Positions 17,082-25,390 of a stretch of 64,000 bases of DNA are shown piece after piece. This DNA comes from UBA4246 sp045113695 (GTDB taxonomy: Bacteria > Bacillota > Clostridia > Christensenellales > Aristaeellaceae), in the NCBI GenBank assembly GCA_045113695.1, contig JBGUJG010000059.1:62001-126000 (forward strand), given 5' to 3'. The position numbers were made by a program, and so were the translations under genes. Positions within the stretch are counted from its first letter, which is position 1, and each line of letters starts with the position of its first letter. Under the pieces are notes generated by a model, which ran no database searches, was not told where the DNA came from, and saw only the letters and a list, made by a program, of their open reading frames with translations.

Positions 17082-18529
17082 ATTACCGAATGATCTGCAG
17101 GCTCCTGTGCGCCGTTCTGCGAATCGTAGCGGCCTTCATGATACCGGCTGCTCTGATCAGCCTGTACTACCGCGAAATGTCTTCGCTGTACGGGTTTCTG
17201 ATCACGATCGGCCTGATGCTGGCGCTGAGCTGCCTGTCGTTTATCTGGAAGCCCCGGAAGAAAACATTCTACGCCAGGGAAGGATTTGTCCTGGCGTCGC
17301 TCAGCTGGGTGATGATGTCCGTCCTGGGAGCGCTTCCCTTTGTCTTCAGCGGCACCATCCCCCATTTTGTCGACGCCCTGTTTGAAACCACCTCCGGTTT
17401 TACCACAACAGGGGCCAGCATTGTGACCGATTTCGGCAAGCTGACCCATGGTATTCTGTACTGGCGTTCCTTTACGCACTGGCTGGGCGGCATGGGTGTG
17501 CTCGTGTTTCTCCTGTCGCTGGAAAGCTTTGCCTCCGGGTCCGGCGACTCGATTCACATCATGCGGGCGGAATCCCCCGGCCCGCAGGTAAACAAGCTGG
17601 TACCCCACACCATCGGCAGCGCCCGGATCCTCTACGGGATCTACATCGGGCTGACACTGCTGATGCTGATTCTTCTCCTTCTGGGGGGAGAAAACTTTGA
17701 AGAGGCGATCACCACGGCCATGGGCACGGCCGGTACCGGCGGTTTTGCCATCACAGCGGACAGCATAGCGAATAAAACGCCCTATATCCAGTGGGTCGTC
17801 GGAGTGTTCATGATGCTTTTCGGCGTCAACTTCGGCATCTACTACCTGGTGCTCCAGCGTTCCTGGAAAAAAATCTTTCACAATGAAGAACTGCTGACCT
17901 ACCTGGCCATCTTTGTCGTCGCCACAGCAGCGATCACCATCTGCATCTATCCCAGGTACGGTTTTGCCGACGGCCTTCGCCAGAGCTTTTTCCAGGTATC
18001 CTCCATCGCCACCAGCACCGGTTTTGCCAGCGCGGACTTTAACCTCTGGCCCCAGTTCGCCAGGACCCTGCTGGTGATGCTGATGCTGTCCGGCGCCTGC
18101 GCCGGCTCGACCGGCGGCGGGTTTAAAATCAGCCGCGTCCTGATCCTGCTCAAGGGGCTCCGTCATGAGATACGCAGGAGCCTGCACCCCAACACGATCA
18201 GTTCCGTCCATATGGACGGGGAAAAAGTATCCAAGGAAACCGTCATCAATACCTATGCCTACCTGGTAGCCTATTGTCTGATCATCATGATCAGCGTACT
18301 GATGCTGAGCTTTGACCCGTTCACATTCGAAGATAATGTGACCGCGGAGATTGCGTGTCTCAACAATATCGGCCCGGGCCTGGGGGCTGTAGGCCCCGCC
18401 GGCAATTACGCCGGTTATTCCGTTCTTTCCAAGCTGGTGCTGACCGTCAACATGCTGCTGGGCAGACTGGAGATCTTCCCGATCCTGATCCTCTTTGTCC
18501 CGGGCGTATGGAAAAAAGCGCGGAACTGA
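17078..18529 (+). CDS. trkH: Trk potassium uptake channel subunit
   Basis: This 483-residue membrane protein is the K+-translocating subunit. The four pore loops with their filter glycines are visible as TTSGFTTTGAS, TAGTGGFAI, ATSTGFASADF and AGSTGGGFKI, as expected for the fourfold M1-P-M2 repeat of TrkH/KtrB. It starts with GTG, overlapping the trkA stop. A hairpin with a T run follows its stop. Confidence 0.95.
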   Translation: MNYRMICRLLCAVLRIVAAFMIPAALISLYYREMSSLYGFLITIGLMLALSCLSFIWKPRKKTFYAREGFVLASLSWVMMSVLGALPFVFSGTIPHFVDALFETTSGFTTTGASIVTDFGKLTHGILYWRSFTHWLGGMGVLVFLLSLESFASGSGDSIHIMRAESPGPQVNKLVPHTIGSARILYGIYIGLTLLMLILLLLGGENFEEAITTAMGTAGTGGFAITADSIANKTPYIQWVVGVFMMLFGVNFGIYYLVLQRSWKKIFHNEELLTYLAIFVVATAAITICIYPRYGFADGLRQSFFQVSSIATSTGFASADFNLWPQFARTLLVMLMLSGACAGSTGGGFKISRVLILLKGLRHEIRRSLHPNTISSVHMDGEKVSKETVINTYAYLVAYCLIIMISVLMLSFDPFTFEDNVTAEIACLNNIGPGLGAVGPAGNYAGYSVLSKLVLTVNMLLGRLEIFPILILFVPGVWKKARN

Positions 18530-18535
18530 TTCTGC

Positions 18536-18585
18536 GGTTTCCGGCAGTTTTTCTCCGATCTGTCCGGAAACCCTTGATTTTTTGG
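18536..18585 (+). terminator. Terminator after trkH
   Basis: GGTTTCCGG (18536-18544) pairs with CCGGAAACC (18564-18572) and is followed by CTTGATTTTTTGG. The T run overlaps the -35 element of the next promoter, so terminator and promoter are interleaved. Confidence 0.6.
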
Positions 18586-18602
18586 CATTTCTACGATATA
18601 AT
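18574..18602 (+). promoter_or_regulatory. Sigma-A promoter for the DUF4332 gene
   Basis: TTGATT (18574-18579) and a perfect TATAAT (18597-18602) are 17 bases apart, about 48 bases upstream of the ATG at 18650. Confidence 0.8.
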
Positions 18603-18649
18603 CGAGACAGCAAAATTGAAAACCATCTCGACGAAAGGAAGGGTTTTGT

Positions 18650-19054
18650 ATGACAAAAATCGAAAAAATCGAAGGCATTGGCGATGTCTATGCCGCCAAG
18701 CTGGCTGAGGTTGGCATTAAATCCGTTGAACAGCTGCTGGACAGCAGTCTGACCAAGAAATCCCGCGCTGAACTGGCCGAAAAAACCGGGATCTCCGAAG
18801 CCCTCATTCTCAAATGGGCAAATCACGCCGATCTGTTCCGGATCAAGGGCGTGGCGGGCCAGTACTCTGAACTGCTGGAAGCGGCCGGCGTCGACACGGT
18901 TGTGGAGCTGGCGAACCGCAAGCCTGAAAACCTGACCAAAAAGATGGAAGAAATCAACGAAGAGAAGAAGCTGGTGCGCGCTGTTCCTTACCTGAAGATG
19001 GTGACCAAATGGGTCAATCAGGCCAAAGAACTCCCGCGGATGCTTGAATACTGA
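18650..19054 (+). CDS. DUF4332 helix-hairpin-helix protein
   Basis: This 134-residue protein is made of helix-hairpin-helix-like units of the DUF4332 kind: IEGIGDVYAAKLAEVGIKS near the start and a second similar unit (IKGVAGQYSELLEAAGVDT) about 65 residues later. Such folds often bind DNA backbone or act as protein adaptors; the cellular role of DUF4332 is not established. It is a monocistronic gene with its own strong promoter, a good ribosome site and a strong terminator, which suggests substantial, independent expression. Confidence 0.85.
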   Translation: MTKIEKIEGIGDVYAAKLAEVGIKSVEQLLDSSLTKKSRAELAEKTGISEALILKWANHADLFRIKGVAGQYSELLEAAGVDTVVELANRKPENLTKKMEEINEEKKLVRAVPYLKMVTKWVNQAKELPRMLEY

Positions 19055-19071
19055 CCGGCACTGACATGAAC

Positions 19072-19119
19072 CAGGGGCCGCCGCAGAACATCTGATTCTG
19101 CGGCAGCCCCTGATTTTTG
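19072..19119 (+). terminator. Rho-independent terminator after DUF4332
   Basis: A 17-position stem with one mismatch pairs 19072-19088 with 19096-19112 around a 7-base loop and is followed by ATTTTTGTT. Confidence 0.88.
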
Positions 19120-19171
19120 TTATCCTTTTTTTATCCGGTCAGCACTTGATCCGTTCCCCTGATCACAGCCT

Positions 19172-20080
19172 TCAGCGCAGCAGGATCATACTCCATATGA
19201 AAATCGCAGGGATGGAACAGAGGGTGGTAAAAACGACCAGTTTGGTCGCGAATTCCGGATCTCTTTCATACTTTGCCGCCAGCATGCTGGTGGTCGCCCC
19301 GGCCGGCATGGCCGCAAGCAGGGTCGCGACGCCCCGGACGGTCGCGCTCACCGGGAGGATCAGGCAGACCAGCCAGACGATCAGCGGCATCAGCACCAGG
19401 CGGTCCAGGGTAAAGCGGAGGATCGTCCGGTCCACCATATGGGTCAGGTCGATCCCGGACAGGATCATCCCGATCACCATCATGGAAAGCGGTGTGTTGC
19501 AGCGCCCGATGGTCTGGATCGGGGCGAGGAAAAACTCCGGCACCGTAATGCCCGCCGCCATGACGATCAGCCCCAGGAAGCAGGCGATGACACAGGGATG
19601 CGTCAGAACCTTTCCGATCGTTTTTTTCCTGTCCGATACGCCGGAGTAAATCGCCAACCCCTCAGACCACATCATGATCCGCTGCGGGATCAGGTAGATG
19701 CTCGTCAGCATCAGCCCGTTCGCCCCGAAAACGCCTTCCGCGATCGGGTTGCCCAGGAAACCGGCATTCGAGCAGATCATCGCGTAGCCCAGATTGCAGC
19801 GGCGGTCCGCTTTTTCCTTTTGAAAGGCAAATTTTGCGTAAAGCAGGGCCAGCAGCTGGATGCCGGCGGATACCAGCAGGATAGCCAGATAATCTTCCGC
19901 TCCCACCCCGGCGTGATCCCCCAGGAAAGAATGGAAGATGCTGCACGGAAGCACCACGTACAGTACCAGATTGGTCAGCATGCCTTCCGCCTCCTTCCCG
20001 ACCAGGCGGATTTTCCTGATCAGGAAGCCGACGCCCATCATGACAAAGATATTCCATTCAAGCGTCCAGAGTCTTTCCAT
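19172..20080 (-). CDS. AEC family permease (auxin efflux carrier-like)
   Basis: This 302-residue protein has about ten helices and the family feature of proline/glycine-broken helices (FLGNPIAEGVFGANG; MPAGATTSMLAAKYERD). Bacterial AEC carriers move organic anions such as malate or malonate. It is the last gene of the aldarate run, 2 bases after the DUF362 gene. A second AEC gene lies at 27549-28469, so one may handle substrate and the other a product or intermediate. Confidence 0.9.
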   Translation of the reverse strand: MERLWTLEWNIFVMMGVGFLIRKIRLVGKEAEGMLTNLVLYVVLPCSIFHSFLGDHAGVGAEDYLAILLVSAGIQLLALLYAKFAFQKEKADRRCNLGYAMICSNAGFLGNPIAEGVFGANGLMLTSIYLIPQRIMMWSEGLAIYSGVSDRKKTIGKVLTHPCVIACFLGLIVMAAGITVPEFFLAPIQTIGRCNTPLSMMVIGMILSGIDLTHMVDRTILRFTLDRLVLMPLIVWLVCLILPVSATVRGVATLLAAMPAGATTSMLAAKYERDPEFATKLVVFTTLCSIPAIFIWSMILLR

Positions 20081-20082
20081 CG

Positions 20083-21159
20083 TTATCTCCAGCTCAGGTC
20101 TGTCAGCGCCCGCGCGACTTCTTCGGCAGTCGGCGGGCAGCCTTTGACGCAGGTTTCCGCCCCGCGGCAGCAGTTTCCGATCCCCAGGCCTTCCAGCTGC
20201 CGGCCGCGCCAGCCCTGGCCGATGAAAATATTCTCTTTCTGACCCAGGCGGGTATTGTACATGGCACGGGCCAGGCTCGCAAAACAGGCTGAACAGGCCT
20301 GGTTTTCATGCACGTTCCTCGTCAGTTCTGCCACGATCCCGCTCCTCTTCGGATATGCGGAGGCTTCCTGCGGCTGATTCAGGTTATGGATATCGTTTTC
20401 ATTCCAGGCTGCTTTGCCGCCGCCGTACTGCTCCGCCAGGCCGATATAGGGCACTTCCTCCCTGGTCAGGCCCATCAGGGAACAGCCGTAAGCGTCCAGC
20501 TGAACCGCGTCAGTCCCCAGATACATCCTGTTCGTCTGCACCGGCGTCCCGCCTTCCTCAAAATCCAGATCGCCGCAGATGCTGTCCACCACGATCAGCC
20601 GCGGACGGAGGGCAGCGCCCAGGGCGGCGATCGGTTTCTGCAGGCCCAGGGCATGGAAACGCCGTTTTTCCCTGTCCGGCAGACAGCCTTTCAGGTTTTT
20701 GAGCGCGCAGGTCATCAGAGTCTGTCCGTGTCCTTTCAGAACCGGGAGGTCCACCAGCAGTCCGGCATCCAGCGCCCGGCAGCAGATGTCCACCTTCCCG
20801 ATAGCCGTCTGGACAGGCCGGGTTTTGTCTTTTTTGAGGTCGTGGAAAGGAACGCCGTACTTTTCGCAGACCTTGTCATAGCCTGCCCGGCGCATCGCGC
20901 GCATCGTCTCGTCCCCGACCCAGCTGCCTTCGATCACGCTGATGTCCGTCACGCCGTGATCCCGGAAGTAGACAATACAGCCGCTCAGCACCCCGGGATG
21001 GGTGGTGGCGCCGCTTTCCGGCGTGCCCGCGATCACCAGGTTCGGCTTCAGCGCTACAGAACCGCCCGAAGGCACCAGACGGACCGCGTCTGATGCCTCC
21101 AGCAGCCTGACAGTCATTTCATGGGCGTCCTGCCCGAAAATCTGATAGATGTCAGCCAT
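20083..21159 (-). CDS. DUF362 protein with Cys-rich C-terminus
   Basis: This 358-residue protein has the DUF362 core (LKPNLVIAG near 38, DLPVLKGHG, CALKNLKGCLPD, and a conserved IVVDSICGDLDFEEGGTP segment). A C-terminal stretch of Cys residues (CSACFASL; NCCRGAETCVKGCPPT) could hold an iron-sulfur centre, although the spacing is not that of a standard 2[4Fe-4S] ferredoxin. DUF362 proteins have no settled function. It overlaps the oxidoreductase gene by 8 bases, which suggests the two work together in electron transfer or redox chemistry on an aldarate-derived acid. Confidence 0.87.
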   Translation of the reverse strand: MADIYQIFGQDAHEMTVRLLEASDAVRLVPSGGSVALKPNLVIAGTPESGATTHPGVLSGCIVYFRDHGVTDISVIEGSWVGDETMRAMRRAGYDKVCEKYGVPFHDLKKDKTRPVQTAIGKVDICCRALDAGLLVDLPVLKGHGQTLMTCALKNLKGCLPDREKRRFHALGLQKPIAALGAALRPRLIVVDSICGDLDFEEGGTPVQTNRMYLGTDAVQLDAYGCSLMGLTREEVPYIGLAEQYGGGKAAWNENDIHNLNQPQEASAYPKRSGIVAELTRNVHENQACSACFASLARAMYNTRLGQKENIFIGQGWRGRQLEGLGIGNCCRGAETCVKGCPPTAEEVARALTDLSWR

Positions 21160-22369
21160 TTTCCATATACCTCATCATCCCCGCGGCGGCGTTCTTGGCG
21201 TCTTCCACCGCATGCACGACGGTCAGTGAGCCGTGAACGACGTCCCCGGCGGCAAACACACCCCGGCGGGTCGTCATATTGTTTTCGTCCACTTTCAGCA
21301 GGCCGCGTTCCGTCGCTTCCAGTCCGTGGGTCGTATTTACCAGTTTGTCTTTTGGTCCCTGGTTGATCGCGATGATCACGGTATCGGCCGGTATCAGCTC
21401 TTCTTCCCCTTCCACGCCGACCGGACGGCCCTGTTCATTGAGCACGGAGTTCTTAAATACCGGGCCCTTCGGCGTGATCCGCTGAATCGATTTTCCGAAG
21501 AAAAATTCCGCCCCGTCCAATTGGGCATACTGGCGTTCGTGCTCGCTGGCAGGGGATTTGTTTCCGCGCTGGAACATCATGACCCGCCTGGCTCCGTGGC
21601 GGAACGCCGTCCGGGCCACGTCCATCGCAACATTGCCCATGCCGATCACTGCCACGGTTTCCCCGATCGTATAGGAGATTGGACGCGCCAGATAGGAGAT
21701 GCCGAAATGGACGTTCGCCAGCGTCTCCCCTTCGATGCCGAGCGTGGAGGGCCGCCAGACCCCTGTGCCCACAAAAACGGCGGAATAGCCGTCCCGGAAC
21801 AGGTTGTCGATCATCAGGTCGCCGCCCATCACAACGTGCGGCCGGATACGGATGTCCAGATCCAGCAGGCGCTGTTTGTATCGGTCCAGGATCGATTTGG
21901 GCAGGCGGAAATCCGGGATACCGTACTGAAGCATACCGCCGATTCTGTCTTTTTCTTCAAAGATCGTGACCCCGTATCCGTTCCAGGCCAGGATGAACGC
22001 GACCGTCATCCCGGCCGGACCGCTGCCGATGACGGCAGCGGTTTTGCCGTTGAAGGGCTGCTTTTCCGGTTTCATCCGGTCCAGATACGCATCCGAAACA
22101 AACTGTTCGATCTCATAGAAATGAACCGGCTGTCCCTTGTGATTGAGCACGCAGTGCCCGGCGCACTGGGCCTCGTGGTCGCAGACGATGGAACAGACCA
22201 GGGACATCGGATTGTTGGCAAACAGGGCTTTTCCCGCCTCCATCATCCGGTTTTCCTTAAACAGCGCGATCATCTGCGGAATCGGGGTGTGCACGGGACA
22301 TCCCTGCTGGCAGAGAGGTTTTTTGCACTGCAGGCAGCGGTTCGCTTCGGAAACGATATGAAGAGCCAT
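21152..22369 (-). CDS. GltD-like NAD(P)-dependent oxidoreductase
   Basis: This 405-residue flavoprotein resembles the small subunit of glutamate synthase. An N-terminal Cys region (CLQCKKPLCQQGCP near 13-26, then CSIVCDHEAQCAGHC) should bind iron-sulfur clusters. FAD-binding VIGSGPAGMTVAF and NAD(P)-binding VIGMGNVAMDVA follow. It is shorter than typical GltD (about 470-490 residues), and no large GltB subunit is nearby, so it is not glutamate synthase. These stand-alone relatives shuttle electrons between NAD(P)H and a partner. The partner may be the overlapping DUF362 protein. Confidence 0.88.
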   Translation of the reverse strand: MALHIVSEANRCLQCKKPLCQQGCPVHTPIPQMIALFKENRMMEAGKALFANNPMSLVCSIVCDHEAQCAGHCVLNHKGQPVHFYEIEQFVSDAYLDRMKPEKQPFNGKTAAVIGSGPAGMTVAFILAWNGYGVTIFEEKDRIGGMLQYGIPDFRLPKSILDRYKQRLLDLDIRIRPHVVMGGDLMIDNLFRDGYSAVFVGTGVWRPSTLGIEGETLANVHFGISYLARPISYTIGETVAVIGMGNVAMDVARTAFRHGARRVMMFQRGNKSPASEHERQYAQLDGAEFFFGKSIQRITPKGPVFKNSVLNEQGRPVGVEGEEELIPADTVIIAINQGPKDKLVNTTHGLEATERGLLKVDENNMTTRRGVFAAGDVVHGSLTVVHAVEDAKNAAAGMMRYMENG

Positions 22370-22444
22370 TTTTCCCTCTCTTTCTCCTGTCTTTCAGCAT
22401 ACGGGCCGGTGAAGCTTCCGGATCATCCCGGGCCGCTCCCCGCA

Positions 22445-23956
22445 TCAGGTGATCGGCGCCGGATTGAAAATGCACAGATAATTATGCATGCGGTATTTCT
22501 CGGCGAAAGGCTGATCCAGTCCGCTGGCGCAGGCTATGATCTTATGGAATATTTCCGTACCGACCTCCGCGATGGTCTTCTCCCCCGTCGCGACGGCGCC
22601 GGCGCTGATATCGATGATATCCGGCCACTGTTCCTTGAGTTCGTTGCGGGAGCAGACCTTGATCACCGGGACCGCAGCCAGGTTATACGGCGTTCCCCGG
22701 CCGGTCATAAAGACCTGAAGGCCGATCCCGCTGGCCATCTGGCATGGACCGCAGACGATGTCGCTGGCCGGGGTGGCGGCGTAGATCTCTCCGTGTTGTG
22801 TTGGGCGTTCCGCAGGAGAAAGCACCTCCACGATCGGCGACGTACCGGATTTGGCGATCGAGCCCATGGCCTTTTCCACGATGTTGGAGAGGCCGCCTTT
22901 TTTGTTCCCGGGCGTCGGGTTGGCGCTGCGGTCCACCTGGCCTTCCTCCAGATAATGGTCGTACCAGCGCATCTCGGCTGCGAGTTTGTCGCGGACTTCC
23001 CTGGAGACACAGCGCTCGGCAATGTAATGAACCCCGTCCCTCACTTCGGTTACTTCGCTGAACAGGACGGTCGCTCCGCCTTTGACCAGCATGTCCGCTG
23101 CGTATCCTGCGGAAGGATTGGCAGAAACGCCGGAAAACGCGTCGCTGCCTCCGCACTGCATGCCGATCAGCAGATCGCTCAGGGGCAGCTCTTCCCTCCG
23201 GCGCTCGTTCAGCACCTTCAGCTTCCGCTCCGCCATGTCCATCAGCGCCTTCATGCAGCCCTCAAAGCCATGGCATTCCTGCAGGACCACCACGTTCTCC
23301 GGCGTGTTGTTTTCAGGCCCGACCAGCATATCCACGGTCAGCTTTTCGCAGCCGAGGGAAACCACCATCAGCTGGCCGCCGAAGTTCGGATGGTGGGCGA
23401 TGTTCCGCAGCGCACGGATCGGCACCTTGGCTTCCGGGGCGTTGATCGCGACGCCGCAGCCGTAGGCATGGTTGATCGGCACGACATCGTCCACGTTTGG
23501 ATATTTGGGCAGCAGCTCACGGCGGATCCGTTCGACCGCAACGTTCAGCGTCCCTTCCACGCACTGCACGGTCGTCTGGATACCGAGCATGTTCCTCGTG
23601 CCCGCCGGCCCGCCTTCCGGATTGCGGTATCCCCACCAGGTCCGGACCGGCGGTTCCGGCAGGTCGGTGCGGATGTTGGTGCCCCACGGCATGTCGTCCA
23701 GCGACGGCGGAGTCGGCAGACGCAGCATGTGTTCGTTGATCCACTGCCCTCTGGCAATCGGGTCCAGCGCATAACCCAGGGTCACGCCGTAGCGGATGAT
23801 CTTTCCGTCTTTGGGAATATCGGTCAGGGCAATCTTGTGAGCCTGCGGGATATCGCTGAGGGTGACGACACCGGGCATGATCTCCGTTCCCTGAGGCAGA
23901 TCATGAACGGCGATGGCTACATTGTCTTCCGGTTTGATCTGAACATATGTACGCAT
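22445..23956 (-). CDS. garD: Galactarate dehydratase
   Basis: This 503-residue UxaA-family enzyme removes water from galactarate to give 5-keto-4-deoxyglucarate. It aligns by eye with E. coli GarD along most of its length: IPQAHKIALTDIPKDGKIIRYG near the start, LPKYPNVDDVVPINHAYGCG, VGMQCGGSDAFSG-like GMQCGGSDAFSGVSANP, DRSANPTPGNKKGG, and ending IFNPAPIT. The conserved Cys and His residues of the iron site are present. It is preceded by an intrinsic-terminator-like hairpin and then AGGAG. It sits between gudD and the GltD-like gene. Confidence 0.95.
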   Translation of the reverse strand: MRTYVQIKPEDNVAIAVHDLPQGTEIMPGVVTLSDIPQAHKIALTDIPKDGKIIRYGVTLGYALDPIARGQWINEHMLRLPTPPSLDDMPWGTNIRTDLPEPPVRTWWGYRNPEGGPAGTRNMLGIQTTVQCVEGTLNVAVERIRRELLPKYPNVDDVVPINHAYGCGVAINAPEAKVPIRALRNIAHHPNFGGQLMVVSLGCEKLTVDMLVGPENNTPENVVVLQECHGFEGCMKALMDMAERKLKVLNERRREELPLSDLLIGMQCGGSDAFSGVSANPSAGYAADMLVKGGATVLFSEVTEVRDGVHYIAERCVSREVRDKLAAEMRWYDHYLEEGQVDRSANPTPGNKKGGLSNIVEKAMGSIAKSGTSPIVEVLSPAERPTQHGEIYAATPASDIVCGPCQMASGIGLQVFMTGRGTPYNLAAVPVIKVCSRNELKEQWPDIIDISAGAVATGEKTIAEVGTEIFHKIIACASGLDQPFAEKYRMHNYLCIFNPAPIT

Positions 23957-23969
23957 GTTGATCTCCTGT

Positions 23970-24001
23970 AAAAAGGGCTGACCAAAGGCTTTGGCCAGCC
24001 C
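23970..24001 (-). terminator. Intercistronic terminator between gudD and garD
   Basis: Read on the minus strand, a GGGCTG-G-CCAAAG arm pairs with CTTTGG-T-CAGCCC (24001-23975, one G-U) and is followed at once by TTTTT (23974-23970). The garD ribosome site begins a few bases later. It looks like a partial terminator that sets the gudD:garD ratio, or an attenuator. Confidence 0.65.
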
Positions 24002-24009
24002 CGATTTTG

Positions 24010-25338
24010 TCAGCGCACCAGGCAGGGCTTTTTGTTGTCGAACTTCCAGCCGGGAATCAGATACTGCATGCCGATGGCGTCGTTGCGCGCGCCCAGGCAG
24101 TTTTCCAGATAGATCTTGTTGGCTTTCTTTACCTGATCCAGATCGACGTCAATGCCCAGGCCGGGCTTGTCCGGCAGGGTGATGCAGCCGTCCACGATCT
24201 GCATGGGTTCCTTGGTCAGGCGTTCGCGGCCCTCCTGCCAGATCCAGTGGGTATCGATGCCGTTCATCTTGCCGGGGATCGCGGCGGCGCACTGGGCAAC
24301 CATCGCCAGGGAGATGTCAAAGTGGTTGTTGCTGTGGCAGCCCCACATGAGGCCGAAATCGTTGCAGAGCTGGCCGACGCGGACCGAGCCGTTCATCGTC
24401 CAGAAGTGCGGATCGGCCAGCGGGATATCCACGCTCTGCAGGGCGATGGTGTGGCACATCTGGCGCCAGTCCGTGTTGATCATGTTGGTGGCGGTGGGCA
24501 TCATGGTGGCCTTGCGGAACTCCGCCATCACTTCGCGGCCGGAGAAACCGTCTTCCGCCCCGCAGGGGTCTTCCATATAGGCCAGCACGTTCTTGAGATC
24601 CGGCGCGACTTCGAGCGCTTCCTTAAGGCTCCAGCAGCCGTTCGGGTCGAGGTCCACGCGAGCCTTGGGGAAAGCTTTCTTGATCGCCGTGACCGCCTTG
24701 ACTTCTTCTTTCGGAGCCAGCACGCCGCCCTTGAGCTTGAAGTCTTCAAAGCCGTATTTTTCAACCGTCGCCTTAGCCAGCTCCACGATCGCGTCCGGGG
24801 TCAGGGCTTCCTCGTTGCGCAGGCGATACCACGCGCAGGGGCTGTCTTCCTCGCTCATATAGGGAAGATCCGTCTTTTTCCGGTCGCCGATGTAGAACAG
24901 GTAGCTCAGAAACTGGACACGCTCACGCTGGATGCCGTCTCCCATCAGCGCGGCGGCCGGAACCTCAAGGAATTTTCCCAGCAGGTCCAGCAGGGGCGCT
25001 TCAATGGCCGTTACCACATGCACGCCGGTGCGCAGGTCGAAGGTCTGAAGGCCGCGCACGTCGTCCTTGATGTTGGCGGAAAGCCAGGCGCGCACCCGGT
25101 TCAGCGTTCCCTTATAATCGGCAATGCGGGTGCCCAGCACCAGATCCTTGACGTCTTCCAGCGCCTTGGTGATCTTCTGGCCGCCCGGCACTTCCCCGAC
25201 GCCGAGATTGCCCTGGCTGTCCTCCAGCACGACGACATTCCGGGTGAAATACGGGGCATGCGCGCCGGAGAGGTTCAGTTCCATGCTGTCGTGTCCGGCT
25301 ACCGGGTAAACGTCCATTTTGACTACTTTCGGAATCAT
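24010..25338 (-). CDS. gudD: Glucarate dehydratase
   Basis: This 442-residue enolase-superfamily enzyme dehydrates D-glucarate (and often L-idarate) to 5-keto-4-deoxyglucarate. Typical features are the opening IPKVVKMDVYPVAGHDSMELNLSGAHAPYFTRN-type capping domain, the catalytic KLKGG near residue 208, the metal-binding DLDPNG near 236, the AYMEDPCG strand, TNMINTDW, and the WGCHSNNHFDISLAM segment that holds the catalytic His. Length equals that of E. coli GudD (446). GAGGAG precedes the ATG. It lies between glycerate kinase and garD. Confidence 0.95.
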   Translation of the reverse strand: MIPKVVKMDVYPVAGHDSMELNLSGAHAPYFTRNVVVLEDSQGNLGVGEVPGGQKITKALEDVKDLVLGTRIADYKGTLNRVRAWLSANIKDDVRGLQTFDLRTGVHVVTAIEAPLLDLLGKFLEVPAAALMGDGIQRERVQFLSYLFYIGDRKKTDLPYMSEEDSPCAWYRLRNEEALTPDAIVELAKATVEKYGFEDFKLKGGVLAPKEEVKAVTAIKKAFPKARVDLDPNGCWSLKEALEVAPDLKNVLAYMEDPCGAEDGFSGREVMAEFRKATMMPTATNMINTDWRQMCHTIALQSVDIPLADPHFWTMNGSVRVGQLCNDFGLMWGCHSNNHFDISLAMVAQCAAAIPGKMNGIDTHWIWQEGRERLTKEPMQIVDGCITLPDKPGLGIDVDLDQVKKANKIYLENCLGARNDAIGMQYLIPGWKFDNKKPCLVR

Positions 25339-25390
25339 GTCAAACTCCTCCTGTCGGTTGAACCAGTCTCGTTGTGTTCAATGGTCTGTT

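Noticed and set aside
16976..18826. 616-residue open frame on the minus strand
   Set aside because: It is antisense to trkH and crosses a promoter and a terminator. No domain is visible.
21152..22369. Glutamate synthase small subunit (gltD)
   Set aside because: The protein is too short and no gltB partner is present. The aldarate context suggests another electron-transfer role.
21233..23971. 912-residue open frame on the plus strand
   Set aside because: It is antisense to garD and the GltD-like gene, whose families are unmistakable. The long frame reflects third-codon-position bias.
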